Shown: positions 21,249 through 31,170, counted from the first letter of the stretch. The stretch is 64,000 bases of DNA from Symbiodinium natans (GCA_905221605.1 CAJNDS010002311.1:151001-215000); one strand, 5' to 3'. The notes: generated by a model from the sequence alone, not told the origin. Made by a program: numbers and translations.

Positions 21249-21509
21249 CTAGGGTTTAGGGTTTAGGGTTTAGGGTTTAGGGTTTAGGGTTTAGGGTTTA
21301 GGGTTTAGGGTTTGGGGTTTGGGGTTTAGGGTTTAGGGTTTAGGGTTTAGGGTTTAGGGTTTAGGGTTGGGGTTTGGGGTTTAGGGTTTAGGGGTTTAGG
21401 GTTTAGGGTTCAGGGTTGAGGGCTTAAGGTTTGAGGGTTCAGGGTTTAGGGTTTAGGGTTCAGGGTTTAGGGTTTGAGGGTTCAGGCTTTGGTGTTTTTG
21501 CCCTAGAAC

Positions 21510-21572
21510 CCTAGTTCCCAAGCTCGGTGTTGCTTCACGTACTTCTTCATGGACTTGCGTGACAGCATCAGG
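21510..21572 (-). CDS. Exon island
   Basis: Frame LMLSRKSMKKYVKQHRAWEL, basic helix. Confidence 0.45.
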
Positions 21573-21744
21573 TGAAGTGAGAAACACCAGGGCACACAAC
21601 ACACATAAGCAAACATGCAACAGACATGTCCGAAAGCTTTTAACCCTAAACCCTAAACCCTAAACCCTAAACCCTAAACCCTAAACCCTAAACCCTAAAC
21701 CCTAAACCCTAAACCCGAAACCCTAACTCTGAACCTAGACCCAA

Positions 21745-21897
21745 GAGTGACCTAGGTATAAAAAGGGCACCCCCTTGTGGTTCAAAGAGAATGATAAGAG
21801 AACCTAAACCCTAAACCCTAAACCCTAAACCCTAAACCCTAAACCCTAAACCGTAAACCCTAAAATCAAAGGAATAAGGGCCTACTCTGGGTCCTAG
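21745..21897. mobile_element. Introner, CAAGAGTGACC family, with internal telomeric array
   Basis: CCAAGAGTGACCTAGGTATA ... GGGCCTACTCTGGGTCCTAG; about 60 bp of CCCTAAA (21805-21865) lies in the interior, exactly where the intact copies read AACCTAAACCCC. That short native motif could have seeded the array. Confidence 0.65.
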
Positions 21898-22087
21898 CAT
21901 ATGTGGTTTAGGGTTTAGGGTTCAAGCCCTGACCAGGTGTAAGCCCTGGACCACAACATCAGCAATGTAGAACTGGGCAACTCCCTAAACCAACATCCTT
22001 GCTGCCCTGTCATAAGGACCCTAAACCCTAAACCCCAAACCCCAAACCCTCAACCCCGAACTCCAAACCCTAAACCCTAAACCCTCA

Positions 22088-22155
22088 CCACATGACATTC
22101 CGCAGAAGACACACTCCCGGACGCACAGCGCCGACAACGGTTCCAGGCATTGAGG
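22088..22155 (-). CDS. Cys-rich exon island
   Basis: Frame CLEPLSALCVRECVFCGMSC with donor GGTGAGGG. Confidence 0.4.
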
Positions 22156-22175
22156 GGTATCAGGAGGTACCGCTA

Positions 22176-22310
22176 CGAGGGACCCTTAATAGGGTTTAGG
22201 GTTTAGGGTTTTGCACCCCTACAAGCCTATGAATGCCTTATTTAGTCCCTATGTACATACCAAATGACCCCTCAATAACCGCCAAGGTCCCTTGTAAGGG
22301 TCCCTCCTTT
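22176..22310. mobile_element. Palindromic element D, diverged copy with telomeric insert
   Basis: CGAGGGACCCTTAATAGGG then TTTAGGG units, ending AAGGTCCCTTGTAAGGG and TCCCTCC. The interior differs from the other two copies apart from a GTCCCTATGTACATAC stretch. Confidence 0.5.
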
Positions 22311-22317
22311 AGGCCCT

Positions 22318-22385
22318 TGATAGGCACGCTTCATCTGCACCAATTCCTTGCAAGACCTGTTGAGACATCCCTGTGGCCATGGTTG
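22318..22385 (-). CDS. Exon island
   Basis: Frame MATGMSQQVLQGIGADEACL. Joins element D on the left; a second frame is open. Confidence 0.35.
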
Positions 22386-22399
22386 GTGCTGGAATAGCA

Positions 22400-23100
22400 G
22401 CCCTAAACCCTAAACCCTAAACCCTAAACCCCAAACCCTAAACCCTAAACCCTGAACTGTAATTTAGAGGGTGGGGGGGAGGGCCGAAAACTACCTAAGC
22501 TTTGAGCTAAAAGCCTTCAAACCCAAGCCTAGCAGCTACGCCTAACCCTAAGGATCCAGGCACCTCCAGCCCTATAAAGCTGCTATAGGACCCCTCTAAG
22601 GCCCAAGTATAAACCCTAAACCCTAAACCCTAAACCCTAAACCCTAAACTATATAGGTACATGGATCCCTTAGGGTAATCCGAAATCTGGAATCTAAGCT
22701 GGCCACGGCGAGCCCATTTGAGGCGACCTCGGGAATGGGGTGAAGTGGGGGCTTACGTTTAGGGTTTAGGGTTTAGGGTTTAGGGTATAGGGAGGTAGTC
22801 CCCCAAAGAGTAGGATCCCCTTGTAGTAAGGACCCCAACAAGGTACCCCTAGTGTCGGAAACCCCCAAGTGGGGTTGGTGAGGTTTGGTGCGGAGGCCTC
22901 GGATAGCGTCTTAAGGGCTAAGGGCTAAGGGCTTAGGGTTTAGGGTTTAGGGCTAGGGCCCGAGGCCTCCATGCCGAATCATGAGAAACTTTTTGTCCCA
23001 GGATGTTCGCCTGATCTCAGCCTTGCCCCCTAGAGGGGGCACTTGGCTACTGACATAGTTCATGGTTGGGAGAGTACTAAAAAAGTACCGTTAAAAATGT
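22400..23100. other. Degenerate telomeric DNA, no gene seen
   Basis: Includes a half copy of element B (GTACATGGATCCCTTAGGG at 22652) with a CCCTAAA array in its middle, and CCCCCAAAGAGTAGGATCCCC related to element G near 22800. Confidence 0.4.
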
Positions 23101-23238
23101 AAAACGCCACCGCGCTATGACAAAGTCACGTACGGATCCAAAAGTGAAAGCCCGCACACCCTGAACAAACCCTGCGCCCTGTAAACTGAGGGTTTGGGCA
23201 AGCCCTCAAGTCGGACTTTTGCCAGCACGCGGTCTGCA

Positions 23239-23899
23239 CTAGTCGTGCTGGTGAGTGTCGCTTCTTCGTGACCGTACGATGCGAATCGCAGCTGCCAGCA
23301 CCTCGCCATCTAAGAGGTGCCGAAGCTTCATTGCAAGATCGCACCTTTCGGAATACGCCTTCATTCTGCTGTAGTGGCGTTCAACTAAGCACAGCTCACA
23401 ATCGAAGAAGACAGCAGCCGGTGTCACGATTGGCCGCTCCCATGCACTCTGATCCTCAATCGTCCGACTTGTCCTACACCAGCCACGTGGACCCTCCACC
23501 TCAACCATTTCAGAAGGCTTGTGGAACCACTTGCCTTCCACTTGCGCATAGATGTGCGTATTGCTTCCGCAACAATACCCCCTGAAGGCCTCGCCCTGGC
23601 TTTCCTCGACGCTGGCCTCCCTCCAGGTGAAGCAGGCCTTGAATCCTAGGTAGCCCAGTAGCCATATTACAAGTTGGTTACTTGAGAAGGGAACCTCGAA
23701 CCCAACAAAATTGGGCACAAAGGTACCACTCGGCTACCAAGAATCTGGACCAACCGGGCCATGCTTTTGGAAGTGGGGATACTTCTGGCGGTGCGATGCT
23801 GGAATGTGCAAAGCTTCCCTTGGCAATGTCCGATGGGCTTTCGCGCCAGGAGAAGCACTTGCTCTGGAAATCGACCAGCAACCTCTCAGCCACAGATTC
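23239..23899 (-). CDS. Unknown protein, last two exons
   Basis: Exons 23899-23746 and 23645-23239 (TAG stop). Acceptor TTCAG|G at 23899. The joined frame reads ESVAERLLVDFQSKCFSWRE ... PLPKAWPGWSRFKACFTWRE ... GKWFHKPSEMVEVEGPRGWC ... VFFDCELCLVERHYSRMKAY ... RHLLDGEVLA. Rich in Trp, Cys and charged residues; no family recognised. Likely the 3' end of the gene that includes the islands at 24.1-25.1 kb. Antisense frames overlap but lack consistent splice sites. Confidence 0.6.
23646..23745 (-). mobile_element. Introner between two coding exons, GA donor
   Basis: A 100 bp element with inverted ends CTTGGTAGCCGAGTGGTACC and ATGGCTACTGGGCTACC, flanked by copies of GATTC. Removing it with one GATTC (GA donor, CCTAG|G acceptor) joins KAWPGWSRF to KACFTWREASVEES without a frame change. 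Confidence 0.8.
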
Positions 23900-24039
23900 C
23901 TGAACTGTTGAGCAGAATCTACGGGTAGTTGCGTGGCCCCTTAGCATGGGCCCTTACATGGGGGGCCCCTTATTCACCCGTCATATACCCTATGCAACCC
24001 AAGGGCCCATACTTCAGAACCCATTTCAAGAAGGTAAGG

Positions 24040-24133
24040 AAAGAAAAGGGTGCCCATTTTGGCTTAAAGGGGCTGAAAAGGGAACCAAAACCCCAGAAGT
24101 TTGGGAATCAGGGCCTACTCTCGGTCCTAGTTG
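24040..24133. mobile_element. Introner 3' part joined to repeat element I
   Basis: AGGGTGCCCATTTTGGCTTAAAGGGGC ... CAGGGCCTACTCTCGGTCCTAG, as in the other copies. Its other end is replaced by repeat element I (23930-24017), so this is a composite. Confidence 0.5.
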
Positions 24134-24234
24134 GAAGGCTTGGGAATGGCTTTTGTTTGGCTCACATGGTGGCTAGAGTTTACGGTTTTCAGGGAACGCC
24201 CTAAACCGCCTAACCCCCGAACCCTAACCACCCC

Positions 24235-24303
24235 CATTACAGACGGAGGTTCCGCCAAGTAAGCATCTCGCTGCAGCCTTGCATAGCAAAGCTCGGCCTG
24301 GAC
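24235..24303 (-). CDS. Exon island, unknown
   Basis: After CGACAG|G the frame reads VQAELCYARLQRDAYLAEPPS with GTAATG as donor. Keeping one copy of the 13 bp repeat GTGACAGCRACAG instead gives a second open frame (GPGRALLCKAAARCLLGG), so the frame is undecided. Confidence 0.4.
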
Positions 24304-24619
24304 CTGTCGCTGTCACAGTTCAATATTCAGGCTCCCGAACTCTGAACCCTAAACTCCAATGCAGTCGAACCCCCAAACCCTAAGCCCTCACCCGCATAAA
24401 CCCTAACCCCAGGCCCCAACACGCTTATATAGTAGGTCCTACAAGCAGGGGTCCCTTAACTATCAGAACTTCAGCTAAGGGAGCTATCACCTCCTGAAAA
24501 CCACCCATGTTAGGGCACTTATAACCCTACTTATAACTTGAGGGCCCTGACCAGGGTGACCAGTGACATATCGGTCGCCCCAATTTGCAATTTGTGGAAC
24601 TTCTGCCTGTTGCTGTCAC

Positions 24620-25134
24620 GTGAGGTTTGGGGCCTAGGGTAGCCCGAAGCCCTGCACCCGCCTGATCACCGGCACGCCAGCCAGCTGGCAAAGGGACGTC
24701 AGATGACTTTGCCTGCAACGTGAACCCACTGGAGTGGCCCTTGTCAAGATAGTACTGCGCGAGCTGGTCGAGCGTTATCCTTCCGGGGGTTCGGATGGCT
24801 TGTAGCAAAGGCTCCACGATGTGCTGCGTCGCGAAGTTATCTGCAGCAGCTGACAGCTTAGACGAACAGGCCTCCCGCCATTCCACGCCTAGGCTCAAGA
24901 AGAGCCCAAGACTCAAAAAACCTACACCCTCGACAGTATACGCCAGATAAACCCACCCTAAACCCCGAACCCTAAACAACAAACCCTAAACCCTAACCCT
25001 GTATAAGGCTTCTACTAGGTCAAGGACCTCGACACCCAGAACCCTCACCACTCCAAGCTCGGAGTAGCCAAGGAAGCTGGCGAAGGGTGAAGAGCGGACG
25101 AGCCTGGGCCTCATGATCGCCTTCCTTCAAGGCT
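24620..25134 (-). CDS. Unknown protein, two joined exons
   Basis: Exon 25134-25049 (ALKEGDHEAQARPLFTLRQL, PWLLRAWSG) ends in donor G|GTGAGGG; exon 24888-24620 starts after CCTAG|G and reads GVEWREACSSKLSAAADNF ... HIVEPLLQAIRTPGRITLDQ ... GHSSGFTLQAKSSDVPLPAG. The AGT-G|GC junction is in frame. Helical, no known domain. The 3' end is set by a 13 bp direct repeat (24607-24619 and 24304-24316). Confidence 0.5.
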
Positions 25135-25663
25135 GCTGGGCTTCGAAAGTCTGCAGAGAGAGGACATGAAGCACACTTCCGTCATTCATTTGAGAGAATG
25201 TACTGGCAGCCGTATAGTCTTAAGGGTTGGCTGCTCTTGAGGTTTAAGGTTGAGGGTTCAGGGTTAGGGTTCATCAGGATTCTAGGGTTCAGGGCTTAAG
25301 GTTTTGAGAAGCAGCTGTGTGCGGGTGTGGTGTGTGGGGCGGGTGGGAAGTGGACGCGCTTCCCGTCGCTACGAACTTGAGCCGAAAAAAACAAGTCAAT
25401 CTGCTTGGGTTTTACCCTGACCCTCCGTTAGTCTCCTAGATATCATGGTATGTTCTGTAAACGCTCACATGGTTTCGTTTGGGACTGGGAGGACGGCCGG
25501 TTACAAGTCTTGCTGCTGGGTCAGGTCACTTTTGGCAACCCTAAACCCTAAACCCTAAACCCTAAACCCTAAACCCTAAACCCTAAACCCTAAACCCTAA
25601 ACCGAGCAGTATCGGCCCGCAGTCGGCCGTTCTGGAAGATGTGGCAATGTCGCCAAAGGAGAA

Positions 25664-25815
25664 AAAAAGCAGTACTTGCAGGCATCTTATTCCTAAACCC
25701 CAAACTGCTCAGCAATAGAGCCTAAACCCTAAACCCTAAACCCTAAACCCTAAACCGAGCTTAGGGCTGAGCAGTTTAGGATTTGGGAATCAGATGCCTG
25801 CCCTGCAGTGCTGGC
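25664..25815. repeat. Fold-back around a telomeric array, between divergent genes
   Basis: GCAGGCATCTTATTCCTAAA ... AAACTGCTCAGC on the left is the inverse of GCTGAGCAGTTTAGG ... GGGAATCAGATGCCTGC on the right. Arms of ~45 bp enclose five CCCTAAA units. It lies just before the ATG at 25816. Confidence 0.65.
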
Positions 25816-26269
25816 ATGGAGTCCAACGGATTTCTCAGAGCAGAAGCCCGACAGAGATTGGGGACCACGTCAGAAAACGACGACTACAAGGCCGAGGTAA
25901 CATTTGGAGGTACCACAAACCCTAAACCCTAAACCCTCCGTAACCCGCAGGCCCCTCAACCACCGCAGCCGGCCCCAGCTCCTTCAGCAAAGGCACCCGC
26001 AGCACCGAAGCCGGCCCCAGCTCCAACAAGGGTTTAGGGTTTAGGGTTTAGGGTTTAGGGTTTATAGGGTTTATAGGGTTTAGGGTTTTTGTGGAAAGGA
26101 TCGGCTGAGCAGCAGCTTCACGAGATTGCAGGACAGGGGCAGCCGCTCGTCGTGCAAGGGTGGTGGCAGAGCAGGCTGTCGGGGCGAAGGCAGCAGCAGA
26201 CAAGGCTGCCGCACACGACGTGGAGGTCGACGCGGCGTGGAGGAATGCACGGTGGGATTTGGAGTTCAG
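25816..26269 (+). CDS. Plus-strand gene start, three exons, unknown protein
   Basis: Exon 1, 25816-25896, opens with ATG (MESNGFLRAEARQRLGTTSE, NDDYKAE) and donor GTAACA. Exon 2, 25951-26030, follows AACCCGCAG and is Pro/Ala-rich (APQPPQPAPAPSAKAPAAPK). Exon 3, 26132-26269, follows GATTGCAG and reads ARRARVVAEQAVGAKAAADK then AAWRNARWDLEF, with GTGTGT as donor. Intron 1 is 54 bp and contains two CCCTAAA units; intron 2 starts in a TTTAGGG array. The exon 2 to 3 frame needs a donor at AAG|GGTTTAG; the canonical GT one base on would shift frame. Downstream exons were not found. Divergent from the 23.2-25.1 kb gene. Confidence 0.55.
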
Positions 26270-26870
26270 GTGTGTGCTTTGTGTGGAGGCTTTGGTTCTA
26301 GGCTGCTTGAAGATTCCTCTCATGAGACTTATAGGGGAGATGTGAGAAGATGTGTCGAGCATCCCATGTGCCTGCCTGGAACAAAAAAGGTGCCTAAAAC
26401 CTTGACCCCACGTTTAGGGTTTAGGGTTTAGGGTTTAGGGTTTACCCCGCCCAGCCCACCCACCCCCCACCACCCGAACGTTCTGGGAAGCCATCCAAGC
26501 TTCGAAGACTGGGAGCCCAGGCATATTCATTAATGAGAAACCAAGAACATAAAATCAAATTCCCCAAAGAGCCTCATACCCCTTAACCTTAAATAGGAAA
26601 ATACCTTAACGCAAATCATGGTCTATTCCTCAAATAAGGGGGGGTAGGTTTATACCCTAGAGCCAGCAACTTCTTACGCAAAGAGCTCTACAAACTGAGG
26701 ATGGCCCTTTAAAAACCCTCTGACGAAGAAAGCCCTAGATATCACCCTTAACTTAAACCAAATAAACATGAAATATCCGAACATCCCTAAGTCCATCTGG
26801 GTTTAGGGCTGAGGGTTTGATCCTCTTAAACCCAATGAGGGAAAATGTAAAAAAACATCCGCGGGCCTAC
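26270..26870. other. Unassigned stretch downstream of the plus gene
   Basis: Contains a TTTAGGG array (26412-26443) and AT-rich unique DNA from 26520 to 26830 (AAATAGGAAAATACC, TAAGGGGGGGTAGG). No convincing exon. Confidence 0.35.
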
Positions 26871-26882
26871 CCAGCAACTCTA

Positions 26883-26948
26883 AACGTTGACACACTCGAG
26901 CCCGCAGTTCCCACACCTCCATCCCATCGTTCCGACTCGAAGCCCGTG
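26883..26948 (-). CDS. Exon island
   Basis: Frame RNDGMEVWELRARVCQR; other frames less coding-like. Confidence 0.4.
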
Positions 26949-27267
26949 GCCCTAAACCCTGAACCCGAAACCCTAAACCCTAAACCCTAAACTCTAAACC
27001 CTAAACCCTAAACCCTAAACCCCAAACCCCAAACCCTAAACCCTAAACCCTAAACCCTAAACCCATCCCTCGGTCCTAAACCCGAGAAAGAAAAAGGGGG
27101 GCAGCCTTTAGTAGCCAATTAAACGAGCGAAAAGAGGCCCAGGCACCCTGAACCCTAAACCCAGTAGACCCCTAAACCCTGAACCCTAAACCCTAAACCC
27201 TAAACCCTAAACTCTGAACCCTAAACTCTGAACCCTAAAGCCCACACCCCAAGCCCTAAACCCTAAC

Positions 27268-27337
27268 AGCCCCGAGGTTGGACCGCCAACATTCAATGTC
27301 TCACGAACCACCTCCAACCCTCCTTCTTCCTCCTCAA
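27268..27337 (-). CDS. Exon island
   Basis: Frame VEEEEGGLEVVRETLNVGGP then TSG, between CCCTAAA arrays. Confidence 0.45.
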
Positions 27338-27399
27338 CCCTAAACCCTAAACCCTAAACCCTAAACCCTAAACCCTAAACCCTAAACCCTAGGCCCGGA

Positions 27400-27478
27400 T
27401 ACCCAAACCTCGGAACAAAAACCCAGCCTCAGACTGCTTGTTCAACGCCGTGCGCAAGTCGCGCGATTCGGCCTTGCC
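27400..27478 (-). CDS. Exon island
   Basis: Frame GKAESRDLRTALNKQSEAG. A CCCTAAAA variant array starts at the right border. Confidence 0.45.
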
Positions 27479-27482
27479 AGAG

Positions 27483-27572
27483 ACCCTAAAACCCTAAAAC
27501 CCTAAAAACCTAAAACCCTAAAACCCTAAAACCCTAAAACCCTAAAACCCTAAAAACCTAAAACCCTAAAAC
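27483..27572. repeat. Variant array (CCCTAAAA)n
   Basis: About 11 units, including two CCTAAAA deletions in the same 40 bp spacing. Confidence 0.9.
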
Positions 27573-28282
27573 CCTAAACCCTAAACCCTAAACCCTCAAC
27601 CCTCAACCCTCAACCCTAAACCCTAAACCGGTTTAGGGTTAAGGTTTGTCTAGGGCTTCGTGCAATTTCCGTGTTTAAGGCTGAGGGCTTTAATAAGGCA
27701 TTTGGGGTTTGGGTTCGAGGGCTTCGGGGAAACTGAATGTTCAGGGCTTAGGGCTGTGTAGGGGCAGTTTTGGGATTTGGGTTACTTGAATGGGCTTGTA
27801 CAAGGGGGTGCATGCCTGGGTGGTGGGGGTTTAAGGTTTGGAGTTTAGGGTTTAGGGTTTTGGAAATTCAGGCAGGGCACGAGGCTTGCAAGTTGAGCAA
27901 GGATTGACTTATTTGATGTGAGGATGAATAGATTGGGATTCTTGGGCTTACTTCCGTATCCCGCTCATTGTGACATGTTTGACGGGCCCTTCCCTCAAAT
28001 GACTGCAGGTGCTGACCCCCAGCCCTCAGCCATAGCCCTAAACCCTAAACACTAAACCCTAAACCCTAAACCCTGAACCCTGAACCCTAAACCCTAAACC
28101 CTGAACCCTAAACCCATAGATGCTCATTGTGTAACTCCTGCTTGGGGACCTCGGGTTTCCTAGGAAGCCCGACGCCCCGGCTTTGAATCCTACCGTCCTA
28201 AACCCTAAACCCTAAACCCTAAACCTATAGCCCCCTAAAACCTAAACCCCGAACCCCACCCAGACCTCCTAAGCCCCTCAAA

Positions 28283-28286
<4 letters not shown>

Positions 28287-28316
<30 letters not shown>

Positions 28317-28330
28317 CGGGGGGCGGGGCG
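28287..28330. repeat. Poly(G) run
   Basis: About 29 G followed by GCGGGGGGCGGGGCG. Confidence 0.8.
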
Positions 28331-28639
28331 TGGCTTCAGGCAGCGCGAGGGAAGGTATTTTGCTCCTGCCTGGTTCTTGCATACGACCCGGCACCAGCAG
28401 AATATTCGTCGAAATCCGAAACCCTAAACCCTAACCCTAAACCCTCCTTCTTCGAAGAGTCTAGAGCCATGTGCTGTCGATGTATGTACAGATAATGCGG
28501 GATGCTGTCTGCCCTTTCAGGAGCTTGTTTGTGCCCTGGTTTGCTGATGCTCAGGTTCAAAGAAGTACTAGCAGCAGTAGCCTAAACCCTAAACCCAAAC
28601 GCCCAAACCCTAAACCCTCAACCCTAAACCTTAAAGCAC

Positions 28640-28735
28640 GAAGACGCTTTTCAGCTGGCTGACGGCTGCACGACCCTCATGGATCACCCAACGATCAACA
28701 TATGGGCGTGCTTTTGACTGACTTCGCGTTGATGT
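28640..28735. CDS. Exon island, strand undecided
   Basis: Plus: EDAFQLADGCTTLMDHPTIN, IWACF, stop. Minus: ARPYVDRWVIHEGRAAVSQL, KSVFV. Both read like protein. Confidence 0.4.
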
Positions 28736-28829
28736 TGAAACGGTAGGTCCTACACCCTAAACCCTAAACTACCTAAACTGCCTAAACGGCCTAAAACTAC
28801 CTCAACCCTACACACCCTAAACTCTAAAT

Positions 28830-28976
28830 TAACCGGCAAGCTTCTAAGGGTTCTGTGCTTGGCTCCAGGGGTGCTCGAACATCCTGTGTCAATGATGGTG
28901 CCATAGTTGGTGCCGGTAGCGGGGTGCCGGCGTATGGTACCAAGACCCTCAAGGAAAGGAACTTTCCTTGAGGGTT
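28830..28976. CDS. Exon island with terminal hairpin, strand undecided
   Basis: Plus: GSVLGSRGARTSCVNDGAIV, GAGSGVPAYGTKTLKERNFP, TGA. Minus: GTIRRHPATGTNYGTIIDTG then CSSTPGAKHRTL; the IIDTG motif resembles an aspartic-protease active site. A perfect hairpin (CCTCAAGGAAAG-GAA-CTTTCCTTGAGG, 28951-28976) ends it. Confidence 0.4.
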
Positions 28977-29062
28977 TAGGTTAGGGTCTGGTGTTTAGGT
29001 TAGGGTTCAGGGTTTAGTTTAGGGTTCTATTCTTTAGGGTTTATGTGGAGGTTGCGGGATGG

Positions 29063-29552
29063 CTACATCCATTCTCCCAGCTCTGCCCAACGGGCAATCA
29101 GACTCTTGAGTGGAAGCGGAGGGTTTCCAAACTCAATCCGGAAAGATGTCAAAGCCACAACTGCTTCGCCTGACATCAATGTGTAGATGTCGAAAAAATA
29201 CATGGCGTCGTCTTCGTAGTCTTCCGGAATTCTCGAGGAAAGGACGGAGGCTCTGTCTGGCTCAAGGAAAAGCGCCCGGCTCTCGTCCCGCAAAGTTTCG
29301 TTATCATTGATCCCACAAGACTTGCACAACGTCTTGAGAGCGCCGTCACACTTTCGGATTACGGCAACTGAAATAGTCATGAGCAGCGCCTCTTGCCAGG
29401 AAAAGGGTTGAATGCTGTCTCCCTTGCGAAAGCGTGCCACCAACATTGAAGGCTGGGAGTCCGCCTCGGGTGGTTGGACCTCCATGTCAAGGATTTCAGA
29501 CAGGACATGTCGCTTTCCAAGCTCAAGCTCAATTTCGACCAACAGCGCGAAC
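29063..29552 (-). CDS. Unknown protein, 3' terminal exon
   Basis: After CAGCCCAG|G at 29552 an open frame runs to TAG at 29063: RFALLVEIELELGKRHVLSE ... DMEVQPPEADSQPSML ... GALKTLCKSCGINDNETLRD ... EDYEDDAMYFFDIYTLMSGE ... LIARWAELGEWM. Acidic, with two Cys pairs; no family recognised. The reading upstream of 29552 is telomeric sequence and not counted. An exon upstream (29700-29815) probably belongs to the same gene. Confidence 0.6.
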
Positions 29553-29699
29553 CTGGGCTGCTGTTGAAGGAGCTCAAAGTGAATCAGCTTAACAAGAAAA
29601 AAACTCTTGCTCTTTTTTTGTGAGATTATATGATGCCCTCGGTAGCTTACATGCAAATGACTTCCTGAAAACCCTAAACCCTCGACCAAGGAACTGCTG

Positions 29700-29815
29700 T
29701 ACTGCTGGACGTTCTTCGATCACTTCGAGGCCTGCAGCTGCCCTGTCCATTTTACTGCGTCGGATGTAGTAAGCTCGGAAGGAGCTGCCAACAAAACCTT
29801 GGCTCGTCTTCTTCG
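29700..29815 (-). CDS. Exon island upstream of 29063-29552
   Basis: Frame RRRAKVLLAAPSELTTSDAV, KWTGQLQ, then CAG|GCCTCG as possible GC donor. It lies 150 bp before the terminal exon at 29552, separated by GGGTTTAGGGTTTTC sequence. Confidence 0.45.
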
Positions 29816-29829
29816 GGGCATAGGGTTTA

Positions 29830-30660
29830 GGCTTTAGAATGTAGGGTTTAGAATTTAGGGTTGGGGTTCCCTAAAGGCCGAAGAAGAAGAAAAGGGTTCC
29901 GAGTTTTGTTTCTCATCCTGCAACCCTAAAGGCATCGTCTGCGAAACAATGAAAAGAAAAGCAACGTGTGAGGGTGTAGCCCCAAAACCCTACACCCTAA
30001 ACCGTTAAACCCTTAGCTTGGTCAGCTGGAGACAGCAGTGAAGGCATATGTCCACCCAAGGGTCTGCCACGGAAAACTCCCGGAACCAAAGAAAAGAGGG
30101 AAACCAGCTCAGGGAGATAATATTTCAGATGTCCACTCTTTCTGGTTCGACGTAGGGTTTTCTGGTTCAGAAACGAGCCAAGCAACGATGTTTTCTGGAA
30201 TGCGAACTTGCGGTTTCAGTTGGGGGAATTCCGGGCTGAGGAGTCCTTCTCCTCAACCATTTTCTGGTCTGGCATCCTATACGAGTCATGAACTTTCAGC
30301 GGCTCAAATTTAAGATTTTCAGCCGGGCGAAATTGAGGCCGAAGCAGGTCTAAACACGTATCCAAGTAACCAGATTTTGCCGGAATTCAAGTTTACAGTT
30401 TACAGCCTGTCTCATCAACAAAGCCGTGTCCCGAAGCGTATCCGGAGAGAGAAAAAGAACAGGAAGTCGAGCAGGAATGCAATCACCCTAAGCCCTAAAC
30501 CCATCTCTGTTGATTGTAGTGACCTCCAGTGACCTCCAGACCCCTCTAGAACCCTGTGGGCCTGCCAACCACCCAACAAGGTGAGAGGGATGGCGGGGAG
30601 GTCTATGGTTTATAGGGCTTAGTGCTGGCTTTAGGGCCTTTAGGGTTTAGAAACTGGGTT
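29830..30660. other. Unique stretch, no clear gene
   Basis: Few telomeric units. TTTTCTGG/TTCCGG motifs recur at 30130-30380. Open frames on both strands (plus 30038-30313) lack splice support. Confidence 0.35.
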
Positions 30661-30683
30661 TAGGGTTATAGCAGCCATCAACC

Positions 30684-31170
30684 TAGAAGCCAGCGTCCAG
30701 CATCGCTGCTGTGCCACACCACTGCCTTTCCGCCAACGGCCTCCAGAGTGAATCTGATGTGCTCAGAGACGCCCACACGGGGGCAACGCTCCGCAGGGCT
30801 TCCAGATCATGTGCACCCAAGAAGCCTTGGTAGCTCAGTACGTGGAAGCCCTTTTCACTTGGTAAGTAAGGTGGCATATGCCTTCTGGGACAGTGAAGCA
30901 GGAACAAGAGTAAGTAGGCTCTAAGTAGACTTACTAAGTGAAAAGAGCTTCCAAATAAGTAACCATACTTTAACAAGGGTACCCTCTTGGGGTTGGCTGC
31001 TCTACAAGGGAACCCTAAAGCCTAAACATTTAAACCCCAAACCCTGTTGCAAACAAAAAGGGGCAAAAGGGTACCACTGGGTTACCAAGAAGCTCAAGCA
31101 ATGTAAGGAGAGTTCCGGAGAGGCTCGAAACATTTTCCGGTGCAAATATCTTTGAAGAATGATCCGGTAG
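30684..31170 (-). CDS. F-box domain protein (partial)
   Basis: Two exons, ~31170-31094 and 30825-30684, give an F-box: SPELSLHCLSFLGAHDLEA, then LRSVAPVWASLSTSDSLWRP and LAERQW. The Leu/Pro start, the HDL-ALR core and the SLW-LAERQW ending are the usual landmarks; F-boxes recruit substrates to SCF ubiquitin ligases through Skp1. The domain is restored only after removing the 30826-31093 introner. TAG at 30684 follows MLDAGF, so this may be the 3' end or a further donor may lie just before it. The 5' end is unresolved: an upstream in-frame stop means an exon border near 31170. Confidence 0.6.
30826..31093 (-). mobile_element. Introner splitting an F-box, GC donor
   Basis: A 268 bp intron with ends GGTAACCCAGTGGTACCC and GTACTGAGCTACC, flanked by GCTTCTTGG copies. 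Donor GC, acceptor CCAAG|G. It contains palindromic element C (30844-30955). Without it the frame reads SPELSLHCLSFLGAHDLEA, a good F-box. Confidence 0.8.
30844..30955. mobile_element. Palindromic element C nested in the F-box introner
   Basis: GGAAGCCCTTTTCACTTGG ... TTACTAAGTGAAAAGAGCTTCC. The surrounding introner sequence resumes on both sides (GTAGCTCAGTACG before, AAGTAACCATACTTTAAC after), so this element entered after the introner. Confidence 0.7.

Noticed and set aside
24050-24070. GCCCATTTTGGCTTAAAG resembling the dinoflagellate spliced leader
   Set aside because: It is the ordinary introner core (GGGTGCCCTTTTTTGCTTAAAGGGG) with a few changes; no leader-gene context.
28949-28976. 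Rho-independent terminator
   Set aside because: The hairpin lacks a T-run and the genome is eukaryotic.
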